From Maribacter sp. BPC-D8 (lineage in GTDB: Bacteria > Bacteroidota > Bacteroidia > Flavobacteriales > Flavobacteriaceae), in NCBI RefSeq assembly GCF_035207705.1, contig NZ_CP128187.1:2914001-2978000 (forward strand): a stretch of 64,000 nt of DNA, read 5' to 3'. A program made the position numbers and the translations under genes. Shown piece by piece: positions 8,588-16,327 of this stretch. A model generated the notes under the pieces. That model saw nothing but the letters and a program-made list of their open reading frames with translations, ran no database searches and was not told the origin of the DNA. Each line of letters starts with the position of its first letter. The stretch's first letter is position 1.

Positions 8588-9110
8588 AGTACGGAGATAT
8601 CATTAAATAAACTACAACACCGGTAACGGCAACATACAACCAAACAGGGAATGTATACTTTGCCAATGCTCTGTGATCTTCAAACTTCTTTAAATATGCC
8701 ATAGCATAAGTTCTCAGCACTAAAGGAATTAATGCAATAGAAAGTACGATATGAGTAATTAAAATAAAATAATAGAAGTATTTAATAGCACCTTCACCCC
8801 CATAACTAGTAGAATCTGATGTCATGTGATACGCTATATACATCATCAGAAATAGTAAAGACAAAGCAATATTGGTTGTCATTAAATTCTGATGTAACTT
8901 TTGATTACCATTTTTAATAGCCCAGACAGCTACTAACAGTAGTACAGCCGTAATTCCATTTATAGTGGCATAGATTGGAGGTAAAAATGAAAGTGGCTCA
9001 ACATTAGGCAACTTAACACCAAAAAGAATTGCTACTACTATTGGTATAATCACAGAAACAACTGCAATTAATTTATTAAACTTTTTCTCGTCTTTAACGG
9101 TCCCTTGCAT
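8577..9110 (-). CDS. DUF420 family membrane protein
   Basis: 177 aa with about five hydrophobic helices and conserved histidines in or next to them (QKLHQNLMTTN, AYHMTSD, THIVLS, FEDHRALAKYTFP). This matches the DUF420 family, often encoded beside SCO1 and haem-copper oxidase genes (CtaM-like in Firmicutes, where it is needed for oxidase maturation). It lies 9 bp after SCO1 and overlaps the 72-aa CxxC gene. A role in haem or copper insertion follows from family and neighbours, not from a visible catalytic site. Confidence 0.88.
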   Translation of the reverse strand: MQGTVKDEKKFNKLIAVVSVIIPIVVAILFGVKLPNVEPLSFLPPIYATINGITAVLLLVAVWAIKNGNQKLHQNLMTTNIALSLLFLMMYIAYHMTSDSTSYGGEGAIKYFYYFILITHIVLSIALIPLVLRTYAMAYLKKFEDHRALAKYTFPVWLYVAVTGVVVYLMISPYYAY

Positions 9111-9119
9111 ACTCCTAAC

Positions 9120-9851
9120 TTATTCTTCTAACAATTTCTGAATATCAATTTTCAGAATCCCTATTTCTTCCGTTTCACCATGATCATTAACTCCTTTTTC
9201 TTCTAGAATAGCACCACGATAATACACTATCGGGTTACCAAAGTCATCTATTCTTGATCGTAGGTAACCATCTTTATCTACTAAGGCAAATAAACCCGAA
9301 TGTTCAAACCCACCAGGAACATCTGGCATCTCAGCCGCAAAAATATTAAAACCTGCATTTGCCAATTCATATATACCATCATGATCACCGGTCATTAGAT
9401 TCCAGTTTTTATCTTGAATCAAATATTTCTCTTTATAGCTTCTTAGCACCTGTGGTGTATCAAACTCTGGTGTAATACTAAAAGATGCTATTGCAAAGTC
9501 ATCGGCATCTTTAAAATGCTTTTGAACACCTACTAAGTTAGTTGTCATTACGGGGCAGATACTTGGGCATCTGGTAAAAAAGAAATCAACAACATATACT
9601 TTACCCAAATAATCTTTATCAGAAACAACAACACTATCTTGGTTTATAAATTCAAAAGCAGGTACTTTTCTTCGTTTCCCATCTAACAGTATATAGCCAA
9701 GCTTCTCGCTACTCTTTTTACCAGAAACATTTAAACGATCGTTCTCAACAACAGAACCAGAAGACAATCTTTCTACTATTCTTGGCACTACAATAATGCC
9801 AAAAATTAGAACAATTAGCGAAACCCAAACGTATGTATACTTCTTATTCAT
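9120..9851 (-). CDS. SCO1/SenC family copper chaperone for cytochrome c oxidase
   Basis: Membrane-anchored thioredoxin-fold protein (243 aa) that delivers copper to, or reduces, the CuA site of oxidase subunit II. One N-terminal anchor (about residues 6-24) precedes the fold. The copper ligands are present: Cys95 and Cys99 in CPSIC and His184 in FEHSGLFALVD. The stop of the upstream gene overlaps its ATG (TAATG). It is the only catalytically complete member of the tandem pair. The CuA-bearing subunit II it would serve is at 35472-36575. Confidence 0.94.
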   Translation of the reverse strand: MNKKYTYVWVSLIVLIFGIIVVPRIVERLSSGSVVENDRLNVSGKKSSEKLGYILLDGKRRKVPAFEFINQDSVVVSDKDYLGKVYVVDFFFTRCPSICPVMTTNLVGVQKHFKDADDFAIASFSITPEFDTPQVLRSYKEKYLIQDKNWNLMTGDHDGIYELANAGFNIFAAEMPDVPGGFEHSGLFALVDKDGYLRSRIDDFGNPIVYYRGAILEEKGVNDHGETEEIGILKIDIQKLLEE

Positions 9852-10480
9852 TATTTAGATTGATCAGTATTATTCTTTTTTAATGCAAGTCTGTATTCGG
9901 CTAATACGATTTTTACATCATCAATCATTTTATTATTCAGATCTGAAACGGAGTTAGAATTGAAACCATATTTAGTACCATCATCTTCATCAGCTGACCT
10001 ACCTCTTAATGTTAAGTCTTTATCAATAATAAAAACATATGACGTACTGTTTTTAGCATCTAATACTATGTCAGTTTTTAAACTATTAAAAAGGTCTTTA
10101 ATTTGAGTATCGTTAGCAGACACGAAATTCCACTTATCATTATCTGCAAGGGTAGCAAGCTCCGTTTTAAGTGCTTCGACTTCACCTTCCGTATCCTTAG
10201 CAACTAACATAACAAATTGGATGTCCTTAAACTCGTAGAAGCGTTTGTATATTTTTTGATTTATATTGAATGCATTACCCTTTCTACCTTCAACATCTGA
10301 ACCCAAGAAACCTAGTATAGTGATTTTACCTTTGAATTTAGCTTCATCAGAAAAATCTATTTCATGAACATTTTTTGTTAGCTGCGATAGCTTTCCAAAA
10401 TTGGTTACACCAGAAGCAAAGAATAAATATGCCACAATTGGCAGCACAAATAAGACAACAAGAACAAAGGTCTTTTTCAT
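9851..10480 (-). CDS. Cysteine-less SCO-like / thioredoxin-fold membrane protein
   Basis: 209 aa: an N-terminal anchor (about residues 4-23), then a soluble domain. I do not recognise a named family, but the domain aligns by eye with its SCO1 neighbour: ITILGFLGSDVEG (53-65) sits where SCO1 has VYVVDFFFTRCPSIC, and YVFIIDKDLTLRGR (148-161) where SCO1 has LFALVDKDGYLRSR. The protein has no cysteine, and the copper-binding His of SCO1 is replaced. It therefore cannot bind copper in the SCO manner. It is translationally coupled to SCO1 (TAATG). It could be a scaffold or partner of SCO1. The homology call needs a profile search. Confidence 0.7.
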   Translation of the reverse strand: MKKTFVLVVLFVLPIVAYLFFASGVTNFGKLSQLTKNVHEIDFSDEAKFKGKITILGFLGSDVEGRKGNAFNINQKIYKRFYEFKDIQFVMLVAKDTEGEVEALKTELATLADNDKWNFVSANDTQIKDLFNSLKTDIVLDAKNSTSYVFIIDKDLTLRGRSADEDDGTKYGFNSNSVSDLNNKMIDDVKIVLAEYRLALKKNNTDQSK

Positions 10481-10555
10481 AAATCAGGAAGAATAGTTAT
10501 TGAAACCATTTAATAAGTCACAATAGATATAATCAATAAATTACAAACTATACAA

Positions 10556-10585
10556 AAATAAAAAAGACGGTTATAAAACCGTCTC
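10556..10585 (-). terminator. Rho-independent terminator behind oxidase subunit IV gene
   Basis: 8-bp stem AGACGGTT/AACCGTCT with a 4-nt loop, followed on the minus strand by a T-rich run. It separates the ctaB-cox3-cox3-cox4 transcription unit from the SCO-like/SCO1/DUF420 genes downstream, though some read-through is possible. Confidence 0.8.
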
Positions 10586-10605
10586 TTAATACTGTTAATT
10601 ATAAC

Positions 10606-10989
10606 TTAGAAGTTCCAACTTACAAAGCCATCTTTATATACATTATAAATATAATCGGCTTCTACTAGAAGAATAAATGTTAAATAAATAACCAAAAATA
10701 CTGGTGTCCAAATAATCGCTCTTCTTAATGAAGACTTCTCGTCACGTAAGTGCATAAAATCCCAAGCGATATAATATGCCTTAACTAAGGTTAATATAAT
10801 AAAAACCCAGTTGATTAACTTCATACCCAATACATGAGTATCGGTTAATGATGCCGGTTTAACAATACCTAACACTACTTCTACTGCAGTTATAAGCGTT
10901 AAAAAAGCTAATACTCCCCAGATTTTCTGTGTGTTAGATTTGAACTTTACAAGTCCTCTAAAAATTTCTAATTTATGTCCGTCTGCCAT
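10606..10989 (-). CDS. Cytochrome c oxidase subunit IV family protein
   Basis: 127-aa membrane protein with three predicted helices, matching the bacterial oxidase subunit IV family (COX4_pro/CtaF-like). Segments ending in VLGIVKP, WVFIILTLVKAYYIAWDFMHLRDE and WTPVFLVIYLTFILLVEADY are typical, including the conserved AYYIAWDFMHL stretch of the second helix. It lies 53 bp behind the long subunit III gene and ends at a terminator. It probably stabilises the aa3 oxidase encoded at 33582-36575. Confidence 0.9.
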   Translation of the reverse strand: MADGHKLEIFRGLVKFKSNTQKIWGVLAFLTLITAVEVVLGIVKPASLTDTHVLGMKLINWVFIILTLVKAYYIAWDFMHLRDEKSSLRRAIIWTPVFLVIYLTFILLVEADYIYNVYKDGFVSWNF

Positions 10990-11042
10990 TTTACTTTAAT
11001 CTAAAATTCTATTTTCAGTAATGCTGTTTTTTCTTAATTGGA

Positions 11043-12017
11043 TTATACTAAGTAGAAGAAGGTAAATACGAATACCCAAACTAAATCTACAAAGTGCCAG
11101 TACAATCCGACTTTTTCAACCATTTCATAATGACCTCTTCTCTCGTAAGTACCAATGATAACATTAAAGAAAATAATAATATTAATTACTACACCCGAGA
11201 ATACGTGGAAACCGTGAAAACCTGTAATAAAGAAAAAGAAGTCAGCAAAAAGTCTGGTTCCATATTCATTATGAATCAAATTAGCACCTTCAACAACTTG
11301 TGTTGCTTCTGCCAGTTTTGCCAAAGAGGCTTTTCTATCTAGAAGTGTCTTCTCACCTTCTTCGTTGATTTGTTCAGTTCTAATCAAAATATTAGAATCA
11401 GCTTTAAACCCTTCAACCACCTCTGCTAGTGAAACACTAGTTAATGTTGGTTCTTGAAAAAACCAAAGTCCATTCTTTCTTTCGTGAATAACTCTATCAT
11501 CTGGTATAGAAGCTGCAAAATCTGCTAATGAAGCCCTTTCACCTGTATCAGCCTTTACGAACTGTAATATTCTACCTCCTTTAGTTTCTAATGCACCATG
11601 GTCACCTTTAATAAAAGTACCCCACTCCCAAGCTTGAGAACCAACGAAGATTATACCTCCGATTACAGTAGCGAACATGTACCATGTTACTGCATTCTGT
11701 TTCATTTTATGACCTGCATCAACTGCCAATACCATCGTTACCGATGACATAATTAAAATAAAAGTCATAAACGCAACATAAATCATGGGGTAATTACCAT
11801 GAAAGAAAGGAACGTGTGTAAACACTTCGTCCGCTATTGGCCATGTTTCAATAAATTTAAATCTTGAAAAGCCGTATGCTGCTAAAAATGCTGAGAAAGT
11901 TAACGCATCCGATACAAGGAAAAACCACATCATTAATTTGCCGTAGCTTGCTCCTAGAGGCTGATTGCCACCACCCCATACGCTTGTTTCCGTTTCCGTA
12001 GTCACCGTAGAATTCAT
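11043..12017 (-). CDS. Cytochrome c oxidase subunit III with large soluble insertion
   Basis: 324-aa haem-copper oxidase subunit III. Helices are recognisable (LMMWFFLVSDALTFSAFLAAYG, helices near 77-100 and 112-134, then FFFITGFHGFHVFSGVVIN and the C-terminal VGLYWHFVDLVWVFVFTFFYL). The HGFHV motif and the Trp-His-Phe-Val-Asp stretch mark subunit III. Between about residues 138 and 252 there is a hydrophilic insertion of roughly 115 residues; the shorter copy (12114-12695) has nothing like it. This makes the protein about 120 residues longer than a standard five-helix subunit III. A separate TAAATTTGC box upstream suggests its own promoter in addition to read-through from ctaB. Confidence 0.92.
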   Translation of the reverse strand: MNSTVTTETETSVWGGGNQPLGASYGKLMMWFFLVSDALTFSAFLAAYGFSRFKFIETWPIADEVFTHVPFFHGNYPMIYVAFMTFILIMSSVTMVLAVDAGHKMKQNAVTWYMFATVIGGIIFVGSQAWEWGTFIKGDHGALETKGGRILQFVKADTGERASLADFAASIPDDRVIHERKNGLWFFQEPTLTSVSLAEVVEGFKADSNILIRTEQINEEGEKTLLDRKASLAKLAEATQVVEGANLIHNEYGTRLFADFFFFITGFHGFHVFSGVVINIIIFFNVIIGTYERRGHYEMVEKVGLYWHFVDLVWVFVFTFFYLV

Positions 12018-12046
12018 ATACTAATTATCGTTTTAATAAAACTTTA

Positions 12047-12055
12047 GCAAATTTA
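12047..12055 (-). promoter_or_regulatory. Possible Bacteroidetes -7 promoter element for the subunit III/IV genes
   Basis: TAAATTTGC matches the TAnnTTTG consensus 29 bp upstream of the subunit III ATG. The nearest TTG upstream is 25 bp away, longer than usual, so the -33 box is weak. Confidence 0.4.
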
Positions 12056-12113
12056 CATTTTTTTGAACTATTTAAAAACGCAATTTGACTCAAAACTAAT
12101 TTTGATGCACTAT

Positions 12114-12695
12114 TTATTTCACAAAGAACATAAATAACACCAAATAGACCCATAATAAATCTAAAAAATGCCAAAATGTTGCCCCTAAGGTAACACCTAA
12201 ATAGTTCTCTTTACTATATTTTCCTTTGTTTTGATTGTACAACACCACCAATAAAGATATCATACCCGCAACAACATGCACTACATGCACCATCGCAATC
12301 AAAAAGACATAAGATACTTTTATACTACTTGTAGGTCCTGTAAAGTAATACCCTTCTGATACTAATTGAGAAAAACCCGAAAATTGTAGAAAAATAAAAA
12401 GTACTCCTAAACCTAACGTCGCCAATAGCCATTTAGTACCGCTTGCATTTTCACCTTCACTAATTGCTTTCTTTGCCATCATATAGCTAAGACTACTAAT
12501 AATGATAACTATAGTACTATATAGAAAAGAATTTGGTAGCGTAATGTCGCTAGACCAGTCTTCTCGCGAACTACTTACAATATAAGCACTTGTCCACCCT
12601 GCAAAACCCATTAATAGGCTGATAATACCAAACCAAAGCATCATCTTCTTTGCTCTTGCATTTTTCTCTGCCGCCGTACCTTGTGTTAAATCCAT
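12114..12695 (-). CDS. Cytochrome c oxidase subunit III (short form)
   Basis: 193 aa with five predicted helices and the subunit III signatures MVHVVHVVAGMISLLVVL and TFWHFLDLLWVYLVLFMFF. Length is normal for a five-helix subunit III. It follows ctaB with a 2-bp gap and is 96 bp from the longer copy downstream. Two adjacent, quite different subunit III proteins are common in Bacteroidetes aa3 loci; whether both enter one oxidase cannot be told here. Confidence 0.92.
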   Translation of the reverse strand: MDLTQGTAAEKNARAKKMMLWFGIISLLMGFAGWTSAYIVSSSREDWSSDITLPNSFLYSTIVIIISSLSYMMAKKAISEGENASGTKWLLATLGLGVLFIFLQFSGFSQLVSEGYYFTGPTSSIKVSYVFLIAMVHVVHVVAGMISLLVVLYNQNKGKYSKENYLGVTLGATFWHFLDLLWVYLVLFMFFVK

Positions 12696-12697
12696 AA

Positions 12698-13600
12698 TTA
12701 AGCTAAAAATTTATCTATTACGTAAACTATTTGCATCAGTGTAATATAACTGACACTTGCCAACATTAATTTTCTTGCCGAAACATTATCTCTTTTTCTA
12801 TACAATTGAAAAGCAAAACCTAACATCACTGCTCCCATCAAAAAGATTAATACTGCAGCTACGACCGACAACTGCAGTCTACCCGTAATACCAAAAACCG
12901 GAATTATCGAAACTGCCATCATCCAAATAGTATACATTATTATCTGTAATACCGTTGCTCCGTCTTTCTTACCTGTAGGTAACATTTTAAATCCACCAGC
13001 TGTATAATCATCATCCAACATCCAGCCTAATGCCCAAAAATGCGGAAACTGCCAGAAAAATTGAATCATAAATAACGTACCCGGTTCTATACCAAAATCA
13101 TCAGTGGCAGCAACCCAACCCAACATAAAAGGGATTGCCCCAGGTATTGCACCTACAAACACTGCAAGCGGAGTTATTGTCTTTAGAGGTGTATAAACAC
13201 TAGTATATAGAAATATAGAAATTGCCCCAAACATTGCTGTTTTAGGGTTCAAAAGATAGAGCGATAATATACCAACCAATGTTAGTACAATTGCCAGAGT
13301 CATTGCCGTATTAACAGACATACGACCCGTAGGTATAGGTCTATTTTTAGTACGCTTCATTAATGCGTCTAAATCTTTTTCTATAACTTGATTATACGCA
13401 TTACTAGCACCAACCATGCAATACCCACCAAAGGCAAGAAGCAAAACTTGAAACCATTGTATTTCGTAAGCACCTAAAAAATAACCTGCTATCGAAGAAA
13501 AAACGACACTAATAGCCAATCTAGCTTTGGTAATCTCCTTAAAATCGGCAAAAATCAATGCAAATGCACCTTCTTTTTCCGAACCAACAGCCGTTTTCAT
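12698..13600 (-). CDS. ctaB: Haem O synthase (protoheme IX farnesyltransferase)
   Basis: UbiA-family prenyltransferase that adds a farnesyl group to haem b to give haem O, the first step toward haem A for aa3 oxidase. The Asp-rich motif is seen as NAYNQVIEKDLDALMKRTKNR near the third helix, with a second motif at WMLDDDYTAGGFKMLP. About nine membrane helices. I chose the ATG at 13600 (300 aa) over the in-frame TTG at 13621, because the -7 promoter element (13618-13626) overlaps that TTG. It heads the ctaB-cox3-cox3-cox4 unit. A haem A synthase (ctaA) gene is not in the window. Confidence 0.94.
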   Translation of the reverse strand: MKTAVGSEKEGAFALIFADFKEITKARLAISVVFSSIAGYFLGAYEIQWFQVLLLAFGGYCMVGASNAYNQVIEKDLDALMKRTKNRPIPTGRMSVNTAMTLAIVLTLVGILSLYLLNPKTAMFGAISIFLYTSVYTPLKTITPLAVFVGAIPGAIPFMLGWVAATDDFGIEPGTLFMIQFFWQFPHFWALGWMLDDDYTAGGFKMLPTGKKDGATVLQIIMYTIWMMAVSIIPVFGITGRLQLSVVAAVLIFLMGAVMLGFAFQLYRKRDNVSARKLMLASVSYITLMQIVYVIDKFLA

Positions 13601-13617
13601 ATTTTTTAAATAGGTCT

Positions 13618-13649
13618 GCAAAGATAACTCCCCTACTATATTTCTGCAA
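13618..13649 (-). promoter_or_regulatory. Bacteroidetes-type promoter of ctaB operon
   Basis: TTG (13647-13649), 20-bp spacer, TATCTTTGC (13618-13626) on the minus strand, 17 bp before the ctaB ATG. It fits the TTG-N(17-23)-TAnnTTTG consensus of the primary sigma factor of this phylum and fixes the start of ctaB. Confidence 0.7.
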
Positions 13650-13710
13650 CCTTAAACCTTTATTTCTAGTATATTTGAAAGTCAATGATTTAACACTTTA
13701 ACACTTAAAA

Positions 13711-14586
13711 ATGAAACGTTTAAACTTACTTATTGCATTATTTCTAATTCACTCTATTAGTTGGAGCCAAGAGAAAGAAGTTACTATCACAATTGACACG
13801 CTTACTAGTGAAGTTTATATGCTTACCGGAGAAGGAGGAAACATCGGGTTATATGTCAATGACACAAATTCTTTTATGATAGATGATCAATTTGCACGAT
13901 TAAGTCCGAAAATAAAAAAAGCAGTAGCAAGTATAACAGATAAGCCCTTACGATATCTATTCAACACACACATGCATGGAGATCACACAGGCGGCAATGC
14001 AGAATTTAATTCAAGTACAACCACATTAATTGCTCAAGACAATGTCAGAAAAGATCTTCTTAAAAGATTAAAAGAAAAACCTGAATTAGGCTCTGAAATA
14101 CTACCAGAAATAAGTTTCTCTGAAGAGTTGAATATTTTTGAAGCAGATGAAACTATCATGGCATTTCATGTGCACAATGCCCATACCGATAGTGACGCAA
14201 TGATTTATTTTATGAAAAATAATGTACTACACATGGGTGATACCTATTTTTCGGAACGTTACCCATATATGGATTTAAAAAATGGTGGTAGTTTAAATGG
14301 CTATATCGATGCTATAAAAAGAGCTTTGATGTTAATAGATGACAAAACTATAATTATCCCTGGTCACGGTAGATCATCAAACAAGCTAGAACTTATTGCT
14401 TATGTTGATATGCTAGAAACGATTAAAGAGAATATTCTTAAAGCTATAGCTTCTGGAGATACCCTGGAAGAAGTAGAAAAAAATTCGTCAATATCTTCTA
14501 AATACGATAATAATTTTGGAACAGGATTCATAAGCCCTGAACGAATGAGAACTATTTTCTACACCAGTTTAAAAAATGATTTCTAA
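13711..14586 (+). CDS. Secreted metallo-beta-lactamase-fold hydrolase
   Basis: 291 aa with a signal peptide ending near Ser-Trp-Ser-Gln (about residue 20). Zn-binding motifs of the superfamily are complete: HMHGDH within FNTHMHGDHTGGN, a His in HNAHTDSD, the bridging Asp in MGDTYF, and the last His in IPGHGRSS. It resembles periplasmic MBL hydrolases rather than a proven class B beta-lactamase. Substrate unknown. It stands alone on the plus strand, divergent from ctaB. A TATATTTG box at 13670-13677 could be its -7 element, but no good -33 TTG precedes it. Confidence 0.88.
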   Translation: MKRLNLLIALFLIHSISWSQEKEVTITIDTLTSEVYMLTGEGGNIGLYVNDTNSFMIDDQFARLSPKIKKAVASITDKPLRYLFNTHMHGDHTGGNAEFNSSTTTLIAQDNVRKDLLKRLKEKPELGSEILPEISFSEELNIFEADETIMAFHVHNAHTDSDAMIYFMKNNVLHMGDTYFSERYPYMDLKNGGSLNGYIDAIKRALMLIDDKTIIIPGHGRSSNKLELIAYVDMLETIKENILKAIASGDTLEEVEKNSSISSKYDNNFGTGFISPERMRTIFYTSLKNDF

Positions 14587-14600
14587 TAGAGATTAAACGC

Positions 14601-14635
14601 AAAAAAAATCCCGAGCAAATTGCTCGGGATTTTTT
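14601..14635. terminator. Bidirectional terminator between MBL hydrolase and TonB genes
   Basis: A 13-bp stem including CCCGAGCA/TGCTCGGG, with a 3-nt loop, has an A-run on the left and a T-run on the right. It can terminate both convergent genes. Confidence 0.9.
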
Positions 14636-14660
14636 ATATGATTAAAACAGTAAATAAATA

Positions 14661-15365
14661 CTATTGTAATTTAAAGTTAATTGGAATACTAAAAGGAACA
14701 CGTACTGCTCTACCTCTTTGCTTACCAGGAGTCATTTTAGGTAATTTACTAATAATTCTCGCAGCTTCTTTTTCTAAGTTTTTATCTGGTCCACGCATTC
14801 TAACGTTACCGATACTACCATCTTTTTGAATTACGAACATTACACTAACCCTACCTTGAACACCCATTTCTTGAGCAATTTCTGGGTAACGGAAGTTTTT
14901 ACCAATGTGCTTTTGAATCATTTTGTTAAAACAAGCTCTTTTATCGCTCTCGTTCTCACAACCTGGAAAAACAGGTACATCTTCAATAACTGCAAAAGGT
15001 ACATCTACATCTTCTTCAATTTCGTCAACAGCGATATCTTCAACCTCAACGATTTCTTCTTCTTGACTAGTCTCAGTAGACTCGATTACAGTTTCTTCAA
15101 CCTCTTCTTCATCTTCTACAACTTCAATAATTTCAGGTGCAGCTGGTGGCGGTGGAGGTGGTGGAGTTTTGATTTGTTCTGTCATTGGAACCTCTTCATC
15201 TAAAAGATCATCCACATTCATAGAAATATCATAATCATTTACCTCATCATACGTTTTCCATTCAAATGCTACGAAAGTAAATAGCATTACCACGAATAAA
15301 CCGATAACGAAATAAAGACTGCTGTTCTTTGTTAAATCCGCCTTTGGATTCTTTTTAGGTTCCAT
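14661..15365 (-). CDS. Energy transducer TonB
   Basis: 234 aa. A basic cytoplasmic start precedes one membrane helix (about residues 16-34), then a proline run (TPPPPPPPAAP), a very acidic spacer rich in Glu and Val, and a C-terminal TonB domain (FRYPEIAQEMGVQGRVSVMFVIQKDG ... MTPGKQRGRAVRVPFSIPI). It couples the proton gradient to TonB-dependent outer-membrane receptors. The acidic spacer replaces the Pro-Lys repeats of E. coli TonB, a usual state in Bacteroidetes. No receptor or exbBD genes are adjacent. It converges on the MBL gene through a shared terminator. Confidence 0.92.
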   Translation of the reverse strand: MEPKKNPKADLTKNSSLYFVIGLFVVMLFTFVAFEWKTYDEVNDYDISMNVDDLLDEEVPMTEQIKTPPPPPPPAAPEIIEVVEDEEEVEETVIESTETSQEEEIVEVEDIAVDEIEEDVDVPFAVIEDVPVFPGCENESDKRACFNKMIQKHIGKNFRYPEIAQEMGVQGRVSVMFVIQKDGSIGNVRMRGPDKNLEKEAARIISKLPKMTPGKQRGRAVRVPFSIPINFKLQ

Positions 15366-15427
15366 ATATATTCAATTTAGTGATTGCTAATTTAACTAAT
15401 TAATCCATAAAAATGCAACTAAAATTT

Positions 15428-15820
15428 TCATTTTAACGAGGGCACCCGAAAAAATATAAATCTAACAGCCAACATTCCAACAATTGCTCCGGTAGAATTT
15501 GCAAGCGCATCTAGCGGATCACCATGTCTATCAGCGGTAGCTACATGCTGTAATACTTCAATAATTATGCCGTACAGTACAGCAAATAAAACAATGTACC
15601 ACAATAACTTAGACCTACCAACACCCTGCTCTTTACTCTTAGGTATTGCCAAGTAACCCAACACTACCATTACAGCGTAAAATGTAAAATGAACAGCCTT
15701 ATCCATATGTGGAATATTGAACCTTGAGGTACCAATTCCCGAAAAAGAAAATAAGCTGGAAAATGTTACAAACATCATCCAGCTTATGAAAAGTACTTTA
15801 TAAATAGTGTTTTTAACCAC
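15428..15820 (-). CDS. VanZ-like family membrane protein
   Basis: 130 aa with about four helices and VanZ-like signatures: [17 protein letters not shown] and the segment [33 protein letters not shown]. The start is a GTG at 15818-15820, which overlaps the gcvH stop region by 8 bp; no ATG lies nearby. Function in this group is unknown; a VanZ-like gene behind gcvH is a recurrent arrangement in flavobacteria. Confidence 0.85.
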   Translation of the reverse strand: MVKNTIYKVLFISWMMFVTFSSLFSFSGIGTSRFNIPHMDKAVHFTFYAVMVVLGYLAIPKSKEQGVGRSKLLWYIVLFAVLYGIIIEVLQHVATADRHGDPLDALANSTGAIVGMLAVRFIFFRVPSLK

Positions 15821-16193
15821 CTATTATCTCTTTATATGCAGCATCACTTAGCAAATCTTCCAATTCGCTAGCATCGCTAAATTTAATTTTCACCATCCAA
15901 CCATCACCATAAGGATCAGAATTTACTTTTTCTGGCTCGTCTTCTAGTGCTTCGTTGAACTCAACGATTTCACCAGATAAAGGAGAGAACAAGTCAGAAA
16001 CAGTTTTTACCGCTTCTACAGTACCAAAAATAGCTTCACGATCCAACGTTTCATCTAGGGTATCTACTTCTACATAAACAATATCACCTAATTCACCTTG
16101 TGCGAAATCTGTAATACCTACAGTAGCAATATCACCTTCAATCTTAACCCACTCGTGATCTTTCGTATATTTTAATTCAGCTGGTATATTCAT
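15813..16193 (-). CDS. gcvH: Glycine cleavage system H protein
   Basis: Lipoyl carrier (126 aa) that moves the aminomethyl group between the P, T and L proteins of the glycine cleavage system. The lipoylation site is Lys63 in [16 protein letters not shown]. Length and the [21 protein letters not shown] beginning are canonical. A good promoter lies directly upstream (16222-16253). The other gcv genes are not in the window, and no glycine riboswitch is apparent in the short leader. Confidence 0.96.
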   Translation of the reverse strand: MNIPAELKYTKDHEWVKIEGDIATVGITDFAQGELGDIVYVEVDTLDETLDREAIFGTVEAVKTVSDLFSPLSGEIVEFNEALEDEPEKVNSDPYGDGWMVKIKFSDASELEDLLSDAAYKEIIGG

Positions 16194-16221
16194 TATAATA
16201 GTTTATTATTTTTTTACTTCG

Positions 16222-16253
16222 GCAAATGTAAAGTTTTCAACTTAGGTTATCAA
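16222..16253 (-). promoter_or_regulatory. Bacteroidetes-type promoter of gcvH-vanZ
   Basis: TTG (16251-16253, within TTTTG), 20-bp spacer, TACATTTGC (16222-16230), located 28 bp upstream of the gcvH ATG on the minus strand. Confidence 0.7.
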
Positions 16254-16327
16254 AACATTTACCAATGTTATCATATGTTTAAGAAGGGTACACAAAACAG
16301 GTAACGAACTTTTACCAAATAGCGGTA

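Noticed and set aside
13601..13621. Extended N-terminus of ctaB from a TTG at 13621
   Set aside because: The -7 promoter element overlaps this codon, so it would not be in the mRNA; ATG at 13600 is the sound start.
13711..14586. Calling the MBL-fold gene a class B carbapenemase
   Set aside because: Zn motifs are shared by many hydrolases; nothing visible separates it as a beta-lactamase, so only the fold is claimed.
16194..16327. Glycine riboswitch upstream of gcvH or regulatory RNA behind sprA
   Set aside because: The gcvH leader is too short (about 20 nt after the promoter) and no tandem aptamer-like helices are seen.
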